64,000 nt of DNA from Sphingobium sp. Cam5-1 (GTDB lineage Bacteria; Pseudomonadota; Alphaproteobacteria; Sphingomonadales; Sphingomonadaceae). Shown here one piece after another: positions 42,416 through 51,008 of the stretch. A model generated the notes under the pieces. That model saw only the letters and a list, made by a program, of their open reading frames with translations. It made no database searches and had not been told where the DNA came from. The position numbers were made by a program, and so were the translations under genes. How positions within the stretch are numbered: the first letter of the stretch is position 1; each line of letters opens with the position of its first letter. The stretch spans positions 737,501 through 801,500 of the forward strand of contig NZ_CP065139.1 of NCBI RefSeq assembly GCF_015693305.1, in the 5' to 3' direction.

Positions 42416-45022
42416 CTAACGCATCGCCACGCGCTTGAGCGCTTCGGCGGACAGCAGGTAAGCGGAAACCAATATGGTCGTGATGGCGACGACGGGAAGG
42501 CTTGGCGCGACGAAGCCCAATGCTGGAGCGATCGGTAGAAAGGGTATCGCGATCGCCGCGCACAGGCAAAGCCCGGCGGTCGTTATCAGCAGGCGATGGG
42601 GCCGTTGCCGCCATAGCGGCACCGCTGTGCGAATGACAAAAACCACCAATATCTGGGTTGCCATGGACTCGATGAACCATGCGGTGCGAAATGTTGGCAC
42701 ATCGACATGGAAAAGCGCGATCAGCGCGGCAAAGGTCGCGATGTCGAACAGCGACGACAAAGGCCCCATGATCAGTGTGAAGCGGACGATGGCCCGCATG
42801 TTCCAGCCACGGGGCGCCGCAAGATCGCTTTTCTCCGCACTGTCGAACGGGATGCCCGTCTGGGAGAGATCATAGAGCATGTTGTTGAGCAGCACCTGCA
42901 CCGGCGTCAGCGGCAGGAAGGGTAGGAACAGGGACGCGAGCGCCATTGTCAGCATGTTGCCGAAATTGGAGCTGGTGCCCATGCGGATATATTTGAGGAT
43001 ATTGGCATAGGTACGGCGTCCTTCCGCCACGCCGTCCGTGAGAACGGACAGATCGGGCGCCAGCAGGATCATGTCGGCGGCCTCGCGCGCCACGTCGGTG
43101 GCGCCATCCACCGAAAGGCCGACGTCCGCTGCCCTGATCGCGGGCGCGTCGTTGATGCCGTCGCCGAGGAATCCGACAATATGTCCGCGCGCTTGAAGCG
43201 CATGCACGATCCTCAATTTCTGGTCGGGGGCGATGCGGGCGAAAAGGTCCGTCTCCACGACACGCACCGCCAGCGCTTCGTCATCGAGCGCGGCGATCTG
43301 ATCGCCGGTGAGGAGGCCAGAGACCGGCCGTCCAAGCGCGGCCATAAGGTGCTGCACGGCAGCGGCGGAGTCGCCTGAGATGACCTTGGTAGCGACGCCC
43401 GCCGCCTCCAGTCGTCCGATCGCGGCGGCAGCCGAACCTTTGGGCGGATCAAGGAAAAGGCAGAAGCCGACAAATATCAGATGGTCGTCATCGTCCGTTT
43501 CGATGCGTTCACGGCCCGCCGCCGCTTTCCAGGCGATGCCCAGCAGACGAAGGCCATGGCTGGCATTATCATCGTGCAGGGCCATGAGCCGCCCCTTCAA
43601 TGCGGGGTCCAGCGGCACGATCCTGCCATCTGCCGCTTCGGCCCTATCGCAAAGGGCAAGGATCGTTTCCGGCGCGCCCTTGACGATCTCGACCCTCTCG
43701 CTCTCCCATTGCGCCAGCACCGAAACCCGCCGCCGTTCGAAATCGAATGGACGCTCGTCGAGCTTGCGCCACCCGGTGAGCGGATGATGTCCCGTGTGCG
43801 CAAGTAGTGCGTCGTCCAGCGGGCTGCGCAAGCCGCTTTCGAACCGGGCATTGACCGCAGCAAGTTCGAACACGCGTTCACTGTCGGCGCCGTCTATTCC
43901 CGGATGGCCCGTCATCATGATCCGCGCCTCGGTGAGCGTACCCGTCTTGTCGGTACATAATATGTCCATCTCACCCAGGTCGTGGATGGCCGAAAGCCGC
44001 TTCACCACCACCTTCGCCGCAGCCATGCGCTGCGCTCCGCGCGCCAGACCGATTGTCATGATCATCGGCAGCAGTTCGGGCGTAAGACCGACCGCCAGCG
44101 CCATCGCGAACAGGAAGGACTCCACCGGCGGTCGGCCGAGCGCCAGATGAGCCAGGATGACGAACAGGACGAGGAAGATCGTCATCCGCACGATCAGCAG
44201 CCCCAGCCTGTGGATTCCTCGCTCAAAGGCGGTCGGTGGCTGTTCATCGCCGAGCGATCGAGCGATTCCGCCGAAATGGGTTCGATCGCCCGTCTGGACG
44301 ACCAGCATCTGTGCGCTGCCCCCGATCATCGAACTGCCGTGCAGCAGCAGGTTTCTTGCCACGGCCATGGAAGCGTCGGGTTCCACAACCGGCGACTTTT
44401 CGACCGGGAAGGGCTCTCCGGTCAGCGCGGCCTGATTGACCTGAGCCGAGTTGGCCGACAGCACGAGTCCATCGGCGGGTATCAGATCTCCCGCCGCGAG
44501 CATGACAACGTCCCCCGGCACCAGATTGCGCACGGGCAGAGTGACAGCAGCCCCATCGCGCAGCGTTCGCGCGGTGAGAGCGATCGCTTCCCTGAGCGCT
44601 GCGGCGGTAGCTTCGGCGCGTCGTTCCTGCACCGTGTCGAGGATCGTGGACAGCAGGACCATGGCGAGGATCAGCAGGAAGCTCGCCATGTCGCCCATCA
44701 CGACCGCGACGGCAGCGGCGGCGAGCAGCATCAGCACCAGCGGATTGCCAAGCCTTCGCGCCAGATCCGTGATGATGTGGCGCCGGGATCTCTCGAACAG
44801 GATGTTGGGGCCAGCCACCGCCAATCTGCGGGCGGCTTCCTGAGAGGAGAGGCCGCCTTCTTTTGCAAATAGCGCGACAAGGCTTTGGTCAACGGGCATC
44901 CGCCAATATTCGGCGGCGACCTGATTCATTGCGCTGTCAGGATTGATGGCGGCGGAAGAAGGATCGCTGCCCGGCTTTTGATGAGCCGCTTGTCGGAACG
45001 GCAAGGGAATGGAAAAAGCCAT
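42416..45022 (-). CDS. mgtA: P-type cation-transporting ATPase, MgtA-like
   Basis: An 868-residue P3-type ATPase with phosphorylation motif CTDKTGTLTEARIM, LTGEPFPVEKSP, GDGINDAPAI, and the Mg-ATPase membrane pattern NFGNMLTMALASLFLPFLPLTPVQVLLNNMLYDLSQ. It would import Mg2+ (or Ni2+). Residues 1-45 are low-complexity. The start at 45022 has GGAG upstream. In the DosR regulon the analogous cation ATPase is CtpF. A FixJ-like palindromic site lies 65-80 bp upstream of the start. Confidence 0.93.
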   Translation of the reverse strand: MAFSIPLPFRQAAHQKPGSDPSSAAINPDSAMNQVAAEYWRMPVDQSLVALFAKEGGLSSQEAARRLAVAGPNILFERSRRHIITDLARRLGNPLVLMLLAAAAVAVVMGDMASFLLILAMVLLSTILDTVQERRAEATAAALREAIALTARTLRDGAAVTLPVRNLVPGDVVMLAAGDLIPADGLVLSANSAQVNQAALTGEPFPVEKSPVVEPDASMAVARNLLLHGSSMIGGSAQMLVVQTGDRTHFGGIARSLGDEQPPTAFERGIHRLGLLIVRMTIFLVLFVILAHLALGRPPVESFLFAMALAVGLTPELLPMIMTIGLARGAQRMAAAKVVVKRLSAIHDLGEMDILCTDKTGTLTEARIMMTGHPGIDGADSERVFELAAVNARFESGLRSPLDDALLAHTGHHPLTGWRKLDERPFDFERRRVSVLAQWESERVEIVKGAPETILALCDRAEAADGRIVPLDPALKGRLMALHDDNASHGLRLLGIAWKAAAGRERIETDDDDHLIFVGFCLFLDPPKGSAAAAIGRLEAAGVATKVISGDSAAAVQHLMAALGRPVSGLLTGDQIAALDDEALAVRVVETDLFARIAPDQKLRIVHALQARGHIVGFLGDGINDAPAIRAADVGLSVDGATDVAREAADMILLAPDLSVLTDGVAEGRRTYANILKYIRMGTSSNFGNMLTMALASLFLPFLPLTPVQVLLNNMLYDLSQTGIPFDSAEKSDLAAPRGWNMRAIVRFTLIMGPLSSLFDIATFAALIALFHVDVPTFRTAWFIESMATQILVVFVIRTAVPLWRQRPHRLLITTAGLCLCAAIAIPFLPIAPALGFVAPSLPVVAITTILVSAYLLSAEALKRVAMR

Positions 45023-45086
45023 CGCAGCTCCAAAAAACCAACGGATCGAGCAGGATGACATGACCCATGCTGATCCCGGCTCTAAT

Positions 45087-45104
45087 CCGTTAAGCTACGT
45101 AGCT
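45087..45104 (-). promoter_or_regulatory. Candidate FixJ-like site between mgtA and 45212 gene
   Basis: AGCTACGTAGCT (45093-45104) is a 12-bp palindrome. Read on the minus strand, CTACGTAGCTTAACGG shares CTACGTA and TT with the CTAMGTATNTTYCC motif, 65-80 bp before mgtA. The palindrome could equally serve the divergent gene. Confidence 0.35.
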
Positions 45105-45211
45105 GTCCGAGGTTCGCCTGGCCGAAGGCGCGCGTAAAGTCGACGGGTCTTTCGAGCCACGCTGTTCGCAGTCAGGAGCGCGCGGGGGTGTCGTCGGGAC
45201 AGGAGGAGGGT

Positions 45212-46192
45212 ATGGCGTCTGTTCGATGGCGAAGCTGGTTTCTCGCGATCCTCATCGCTGCGGGCCTTATCGCCGCCGTCGCTCACTGGGGAGAGGTGAG
45301 GCGGTTCGCGGCCCTGCTGCGTGAAGCCGAGCCGGGCTGGATCGGCCTCGCGCTTGTGCTTCAACTGACAACCTATGCAAGTGTGGCAGGCGGATGGGCG
45401 GCAGTGTTGCGCCGTGCGCGGACGCCCCAGCCTTTGCGGCCCCTGATGCAAATCGCCCTGACCAAGCTGTTCGCCGATCAGGTCCTGCCCAGTGCCGGCA
45501 TGGGCGGAAACATCCTGCTGGTGGACCAGCTGCGGGCGCTTGGCGTGCCGAAGGGAACGGCGGTGGCCGCTCTACTTTTGTCCATGATCGGCTTCTATGC
45601 GGCCTATGCCTTCTTCGCGCTCGTGACCCTGATCCTGCTCTGGCTTCACGACCGCGCCACCCCGCTGATGGCGGGGGTCGTCACGATCTTTCTCCTTGTT
45701 GCCCTCGCTATCCCCTCGCTCGCCTTGTGGCTTCGCCGTCGGGGGAGCAGGCCATTGCCGGACCGGATCGAACATATCGACTTCGTGCGCCGGTTGCTCG
45801 AAACCGTCGCGCAGGCGCCAGCCGCGCTTTTGCGAGACACGCGGCTCACCCTGACCGTCACGGCGTGCAACGCGATGATCTTCCTGGCCGATGCCGGGAC
45901 ACTGTTTGCGTGCCTGCACAGCCTCAATCAGCAGGCGGCGTTCGGGACGGCTTTCATTGCCCTGATCATGGCGTCGGTCATCGCAACGCTGGGACCAATT
46001 CCGCTGGGCCTGGGCAGCTTCGAAGCAACATCGGTCGCGATGTTGCACCTGCTCGGCGTGGAGTTGGAGGCAGCCTTTGCCGCGACCATGCTGCTGCGGT
46101 TGTTCACGCTCTGGCTGCCGCTCATGCCCGGCATTGTGATGATCCGTGGCGTCGCGAAAAAACGGTCAGCACGGAGCAGGCAATTTCGATAG
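45212..46192 (+). CDS. Lysylphosphatidylglycerol synthase-type membrane protein (UPF0104)
   Basis: A 326-residue protein with about eight membrane helices and the LPG_synthase_TM/AglD pattern, e.g. LFADQVLPSAGMGGNILLVDQLRALGVPKGTAVAALLLSM and GPIPLGLGSFEATSVAMLHLLGV. Only the membrane part is present; the catalytic aminoacyltransferase domain of MprF is absent. Homologues act as lipid flippases or have unknown roles. The ATG at 45212 has AGGAGG 5 nt upstream; a GTG at 45188 is possible. Confidence 0.85.
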   Translation: MASVRWRSWFLAILIAAGLIAAVAHWGEVRRFAALLREAEPGWIGLALVLQLTTYASVAGGWAAVLRRARTPQPLRPLMQIALTKLFADQVLPSAGMGGNILLVDQLRALGVPKGTAVAALLLSMIGFYAAYAFFALVTLILLWLHDRATPLMAGVVTIFLLVALAIPSLALWLRRRGSRPLPDRIEHIDFVRRLLETVAQAPAALLRDTRLTLTVTACNAMIFLADAGTLFACLHSLNQQAAFGTAFIALIMASVIATLGPIPLGLGSFEATSVAMLHLLGVELEAAFAATMLLRLFTLWLPLMPGIVMIRGVAKKRSARSRQFR

Positions 46193-46206
46193 CGATGCTG
46201 CGGTCT

Positions 46207-48888
46207 TCAGGTCGGATCGGCCCCCGCCAGGCCTTTTCTGGCGATGCGAATGGTTGGATCGTCCGGATCGACGATCGTGACGAAACCCAGCTCACGCTCC
46301 ATGCGCAGCGCCGCGGCATGATCGGCGCACTCGACCGATTCAACCATGTCGATGCCTTCCGACTTTGCATAACGCAGCACATGTTCGAACAATGTCCAGC
46401 TTATCCCCTTGCCTTTACTGTCCGTCCGCGTGGTGAGCGCGATTTCCGCCCGGCTGCGGTCGGGGTCCGTCGCCAGCATGGCGATCGCCATGACCTCTCC
46501 ACCCTCTTCACCGAAGGCCAGGAAGCTGATCGTCCGGACATAGTCCACCCGTGTCATCATGGTGATCTGCTCATGCCGCACCTTGCTGAGGCCCGACATG
46601 AAGCGGAAGCGCAGGTCTTCCGCTGAAACATGATCGAAGAAGCTTGTTACAGCCGCCTCGTCGTCCGCCCGTACCGGCCGTACATGAAAACGGACGCCAT
46701 GCTCCGTCACAAGGTCGGAAGCCCAGCCTTCCGGCGGCGCGCGCAGCACGAGGCGCGATTGAGACGCTGGCTCGACGGTGATACGCGCTCGGGCATCCAG
46801 CGCGATGACGCCCGCCGCGCTTACCAACAGGGGATTGATGTCGAGTTCAAGCAGGTCGGGCAGATCGACCGCCATCGCCGACACGGCGTCCAGCACATCG
46901 GCGAGGCTCTCCACATCGGCGGGCGGCACGTTGCGGTATCCCGCAAGCATGGCCGAGATGCGTGTTCGCGCGATCAGGGCACGTGCGCCCGCATGGTCGA
47001 GGGGAAGAAGGTCGATAGCCTTGTCGTGCAGCAGCTCCGTGGCGGTGCCGCCCGCGCCCGTCATGATGATCGGGCCGAATGTCGGATCGGTCGCGATGCC
47101 GACTATCATCTCGGTGCCGCCCTCGGCCTGAATCATGTCTTCCACGGCAAAGCCCTGGATGCGCGCGTCCGGGAAATCGCGCTGGATTCGTCGTTCCATG
47201 TCTTGTGCAGCCGCAACTGCCGCATGAGCATCGGGCAGGTTGAGCGCCACGCCGCCCACATCCGATTTGTGCGGTAGATCGCGAGAGACGATCTTGACGG
47301 CATAGGGCGCGCTCAGCCAGCAGCAGGCTTCCTCCACTGCTTGCGCGGACGCGGCAAAGCGGGTTGGCGCGATGGGGACACCATAGGCTTCCAGCAGCTT
47401 CTTCACCTTTAGCTCGGACAGCAGCGTGCATTTGTCCGCCTGTGCGCTGGCGATAATGGCGCGGGCAGCGGCGCGGTCGGCCTTGACCTCGCGCGTTTGC
47501 GCGGGTGCATCGGTCAGGCTTCTGCGAATGCGGCGCGCCTGCGCCAGATAGCCAAAGGCGCGCACGGCGTCATCTGGCGTGGAAAAGACGGGGATGCCTG
47601 CTGCTGTGAATATGGACCTTACGGCATTGGCGTTTGCGTCGCCCAGCCAGCAGGCTAGGACGGGCTTGCATATGCGCTCCTGTGCTGCGGCGGCGACTTC
47701 CCGGCATATCGCCAGCGCCGTCTCGCCTGCTTCGCTGCGTGCCGTGGGGCAGTTCATGACCAGCACTGCATCGCTTGCCTCGTCCCGCAAGATGGCTCGC
47801 AACGCGACGCTGTATCTGGTCGCGTCGGCATCGCCCAGCACATCAACGGGATTGCTGCGCGACCAATCGGCGGGCATGTCCTTCTCAAATATTGCCTGCG
47901 TTTCCGGGGTCAGCTCGGCGAGTTGAGCGCCAGTTCGTGCAAGCGCATCGACCGCCAATATACCGGCGCCCCCGCCATTGGTGAGGATCGCCAGCCGGTT
48001 GTCAGCGATGGGCTTGCAAGTGCAGAGGATTTCAGCGGCGTCGAAAAGCTCGGTGAGGCTGTCGACCAACAGGATACCCGCTCTGGCGAAGGCCGCCTCA
48101 TAGACATCATAGGCACCGATCATGGCGCCGGTGTGGGACAGCGTTGCCCGGGCTGCGAGCTCGCTCTTTCCAGCCTTGATCGCGATGATGGGCTTGGTGA
48201 GCGCCGCCGCCCGTGCCGCCACCATGAATTCGGCCGCCTGGGTTACGCCCTCGACGTAGAGAAGAATGGCATGGGTGTGCGGGTCGGTTGCAAGCAGGTC
48301 TATGAGGTCGCCAAGGTCAGCGTCGGCCATGTCGCCGGCCGAGATGATGGCGGAAAACCCGACGCTGCGGGTCTGCGCCCAATCGAGCACGGCGGTAATC
48401 AGCGCGCCGCTTTGAGATATGAGGCCCAGATGGCCGGGCTTTGCCCGGGTGCGTGCGAAGGTGGCGTTGATTCTGGCATGGGGAGACATGATGCCAAGAC
48501 AATTGGGGCCGACGATCCGCAGGTCATGCCGCTTCGCTGCGTCCAGCACCTCGCCGCGAAGGCCGCCAGCATCGGTCAGCCCGGCTGAAAGAATCACGGC
48601 GCAGCGCGTGCCGAGCCTCCCCAGTTGATCGATGATCGGAGCTACCGTCGATGCCGGTGTCATGACGATCGCTAGTTCAGGCGTCTCCGGGAGGCTGTCG
48701 ATGGTCGCGAACCATGTCGCGCCTGGTCGGGCGACCGGATGCGGATTGACGACATAGACTTTGCCCTCAAATCCGTCGGCAAGCAGATTGTCGAGCACCA
48801 GGGTGCCGACAGCTCCCTTGCGCTGCGATGCTCCGACCAGAACTATGCTTTTGGCATGAAGAAGGGGCGACAGGTTGCGGATCGTCAT
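46207..48888 (-). CDS. Acyl-CoA synthetase (NDP-forming) fused to GNAT acetyltransferase
   Basis: An 893-residue fusion: CoA-binding domain (1-135), ligase domains with active-site His region (about 150-450), ATP-grasp domain (about 480-700) and a C-terminal GNAT domain (about 720-880). The synthetase part looks like ADP-forming acetyl-CoA synthetase; fused forms such as Pat/AcuA-type lysine acetyltransferases control acetyl-CoA synthetase activity, often losing the catalytic His. Segments: AKSIVLVGASQRKGAVG, ISQSGALITAVLDW, GGAGILAVDAL. It is divergent from a histidine kinase. Whether it makes acetyl-CoA or acetylates proteins cannot be settled here. Confidence 0.88.
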   Translation of the reverse strand: MTIRNLSPLLHAKSIVLVGASQRKGAVGTLVLDNLLADGFEGKVYVVNPHPVARPGATWFATIDSLPETPELAIVMTPASTVAPIIDQLGRLGTRCAVILSAGLTDAGGLRGEVLDAAKRHDLRIVGPNCLGIMSPHARINATFARTRAKPGHLGLISQSGALITAVLDWAQTRSVGFSAIISAGDMADADLGDLIDLLATDPHTHAILLYVEGVTQAAEFMVAARAAALTKPIIAIKAGKSELAARATLSHTGAMIGAYDVYEAAFARAGILLVDSLTELFDAAEILCTCKPIADNRLAILTNGGGAGILAVDALARTGAQLAELTPETQAIFEKDMPADWSRSNPVDVLGDADATRYSVALRAILRDEASDAVLVMNCPTARSEAGETALAICREVAAAAQERICKPVLACWLGDANANAVRSIFTAAGIPVFSTPDDAVRAFGYLAQARRIRRSLTDAPAQTREVKADRAAARAIIASAQADKCTLLSELKVKKLLEAYGVPIAPTRFAASAQAVEEACCWLSAPYAVKIVSRDLPHKSDVGGVALNLPDAHAAVAAAQDMERRIQRDFPDARIQGFAVEDMIQAEGGTEMIVGIATDPTFGPIIMTGAGGTATELLHDKAIDLLPLDHAGARALIARTRISAMLAGYRNVPPADVESLADVLDAVSAMAVDLPDLLELDINPLLVSAAGVIALDARARITVEPASQSRLVLRAPPEGWASDLVTEHGVRFHVRPVRADDEAAVTSFFDHVSAEDLRFRFMSGLSKVRHEQITMMTRVDYVRTISFLAFGEEGGEVMAIAMLATDPDRSRAEIALTTRTDSKGKGISWTLFEHVLRYAKSEGIDMVESVECADHAAALRMERELGFVTIVDPDDPTIRIARKGLAGADPT

Positions 48889-49088
48889 GGCTCGTACAGC
48901 CTTTCACTCAAATGCGCCGCTGGCGCTTGCCTGAGTGATCCTAGGGGCTGCGCTGCTCTGGCCGACATTCGTAAATGCCGCAGGCCAATCGCCTGCCCTA
49001 GATTTGAAGCAAGGCTACTTACGGGAAGTTGCGAATAGGGAGGCAGCACGCATTTCCTAAGATCGTCTCGAACAGCGTGGAGGCGATG

Positions 49089-49841
49089 ATGCGGGACTCG
49101 AGCGACTTAAAGGCTGGCCTATCGAGCCAGGATCCTGCGCGAGAGATTGTTCATGATCTTCGCAACCTGTTCGCCGTGATCACCTCCATCCAGCATCTGC
49201 TGATCAAGAAGCTTCCCGGATCGGAACGAGACAAGCTGCTGCGCGCCCTGGCCGCCGCCGCCGTGCGGGGTGGTGAACTGACGTCCCGGTTGCTCTCGAA
49301 GAAGGTTCGGGAGGAGCCTCGCCTGTTGGATGTCGGTGCCCAACTGGCCGATGCCGCTCCCCTTCTCCAAGCCGTCGTTCGCCCTTCCGCCTGTTTGGAG
49401 ATCGACACGCAGGTAGCCGTACCAGCCGCTCTTGTGAGCGCCGACCCCGCCGACCTTGAAGCGGTGGTGCTGGAGCTTGTCGCGAACGCACGGTCTGCTG
49501 GCGCACACCGAATAGTGCTTCGATGCCGCAGGATCGGCGATTGGATTTGGCTGGTGGTCGCCGACGATGGCCCGGGCCTCCTGATGAATGGCGGCATGCC
49601 AGAGGCCGGTGCCAGGCAACCGGGCCGCGGAATGGGACTAAACCGAATTCGGCGAGCCATCCGCGACATGGATGGCAGATTGTTGATCCGCGGCAGTGCC
49701 GAGGCAGGAGTCGGTACGGTAGTCGCCATGCTTTTGCCGGTGGCGTTTCGCGCCGTCAGCAAATCACGCGCCCGAGAATGGCGCGCATTCCCCCAGGATA
49801 AGGAGAGTTGTGATGAAAACCGACGGACAGTTGCAGCGTGA
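49089..49841 (+). CDS. Histidine kinase lacking a sensor domain
   Basis: A 250-residue soluble protein with HisKA-like box AREIVHDLRNLFAVITS and a HATPase domain: N box ELVANARSAGA, G1 DDGPGLL, G2 GRGMGLNRIRRAI. There is no input domain or membrane segment. All ATP-binding boxes are present, so it should be active. The start at 49089 has GGAGG 5 nt upstream. Its end overlaps a BON-domain gene by 29 nt. Its response regulator is not adjacent; the split REC and FixJ proteins at 52.9-54.2 kb are candidates. Confidence 0.8.
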   Translation: MRDSSDLKAGLSSQDPAREIVHDLRNLFAVITSIQHLLIKKLPGSERDKLLRALAAAAVRGGELTSRLLSKKVREEPRLLDVGAQLADAAPLLQAVVRPSACLEIDTQVAVPAALVSADPADLEAVVLELVANARSAGAHRIVLRCRRIGDWIWLVVADDGPGLLMNGGMPEAGARQPGRGMGLNRIRRAIRDMDGRLLIRGSAEAGVGTVVAMLLPVAFRAVSKSRAREWRAFPQDKESCDENRRTVAA

Positions 49842-50466
49842 CGTCATGGACGAACTTGAATGGGATCCCAGCGTCGATCATGCAGACATCGGCGTGGCGG
49901 TCAATGATGGGGTCGTGACCCTGTCGGGCTATGTGACCAACTATGTTGAAAAGATTGCTGCTGAAAAGGCGACGAGGCGCGTCAGCGGCGTCAAGGCCAT
50001 CGCAGAGGAAATCCAGGTCCGATTCAAGTCCGAGCCGCACACGGCCGACCATGAAATCGCCAAGCGTATCCTCGACATGTTTTCCTGGAACGTCGCCATC
50101 CCTCACGAGAAAATCAATGTGAAGGTGGAGAAAGGCTGGGTCACGCTTTCCGGCACGGTGGACTTCCATTATCAAAGCGACGAGGCGAGGAAGGCGACCG
50201 CAAGAATTTCGGGAGTAACAGGGGTCAGCAACCTGATCGAGGTAAAGAAGCTGCCCGTTACTTCGGACATCCGTGAACGGATCATTGCTGCATTCAAGCG
50301 CCAGGCGGATCTGGATGCCGCAGGTGTCACCATTTTTACAGACGGCAATACGGTTCGCCTGGGTGGCCGGGTGAAGGCCTGGCATGAACGTGGCGTCGCC
50401 GAGCGGGCGGCCTGGGCTGCTCCTGGCGTGACCAAGGTCGAGGATAATATCCTGGTCAGCTACTGA
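49813..50466 (+). CDS. Three-BON-domain stress protein
   Basis: A 217-residue protein with three BON domains, each with a G-[YTR]-V core: VAVNDGVVTLSGYVTNY, VKVEKGWVTLSGTVDFHYQ, IFTDGNTVRLGGRVKAWHE. There is no signal peptide, so it is cytoplasmic, unlike OsmY. BON domains bind phospholipid or ligands; such triplets occur with Usp/CBS/Hsp20 genes in stress islands. ATG 49813 follows AAGGAGAG. A strong hairpin follows the gene. Confidence 0.88.
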   Translation: MKTDGQLQRDVMDELEWDPSVDHADIGVAVNDGVVTLSGYVTNYVEKIAAEKATRRVSGVKAIAEEIQVRFKSEPHTADHEIAKRILDMFSWNVAIPHEKINVKVEKGWVTLSGTVDFHYQSDEARKATARISGVTGVSNLIEVKKLPVTSDIRERIIAAFKRQADLDAAGVTIFTDGNTVRLGGRVKAWHERGVAERAAWAAPGVTKVEDNILVSY

Positions 50467-50472
50467 TCGGAT

Positions 50473-50520
50473 AGCCCCCGGTGAACCCAATGGCACTATC
50501 GGTAACGTTCATCGGGGGCT
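50473..50520 (+). terminator. Hairpin terminator after BON gene
   Basis: AGCCCCCGGTGAAC (50473-50486) and GTTCATCGGGGGCT (50507-50520) form a 14-bp stem with one mismatch and a 20-nt loop, directly after the BON gene stop. Confidence 0.65.
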
Positions 50521-50571
50521 TGTCCATTTGATCATGCTTTTTGGCTGTCGGCCGAGTTGATGGAGAACATC

Positions 50572-50685
50572 ATGTCTTTCGTGGATCGCGTGCGGCAATC
50601 GGTTGACGCCATCTTCCTCACGGCGCTTTTCTTCGGACTCATGATAGCAATCGTTGCCATGATCGTCGCCAAACTGCCGGGATGA
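50572..50685 (+). CDS. Possible 37-residue membrane peptide
   Basis: A short frame with one hydrophobic helix (AIFLTALFFGLMIAIVAMIVA, seen in the pieces FLTALFFGLMIAIV and AMIVAKLPG) after a charged start MSFVDRVRQSVD. ATG 50572 has GGAG 6 nt upstream; an in-frame ATG at 50560 is also possible. It lies after a terminator-like hairpin, so it would need its own promoter. Family unknown. Confidence 0.5.
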   Translation: MSFVDRVRQSVDAIFLTALFFGLMIAIVAMIVAKLPG

Positions 50686-51008
50686 CAGGCGACTGCAATC
50701 TGCAGGCGGGCATACCTCTCATGATATGAGTCGGATGCCCTGGTCCACATGTCCGTGCCTTCGCCGAACGCACATTATGGAGTACGCGACCACCTAAGTT
50801 GAGCAATGCTGATCTGGCGTGCGCGGTAGTGAGTCGATGAGAAACGCAGCCGTCAGTACGAATCTTATTGGAGCAAAAGCTTAGAACTGAAAAATAATCA
50901 TGTTGATTTTCATAATTTTAAATCGGCATTCATTAGTTCGTATTTCTTGATGAGCCTGGAAGAGATAGCGTCGCATAAGCGAAGTGAATTTCTTCGACAG
51001 GTGAGGCA
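50686..51008. other. Intergenic region before fixL2, AT-rich
   Basis: About 320 bp with no convincing gene. The right half (about 50860-50950) is markedly AT-rich for this window and is the probable promoter of the membrane FixL gene. TTCGTATTT at 50937-50945 matches the start of the CBS1 FixJ-like site, 64-72 bp upstream of the GTG start, but the TTYCC part is missing. Confidence 0.55.
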
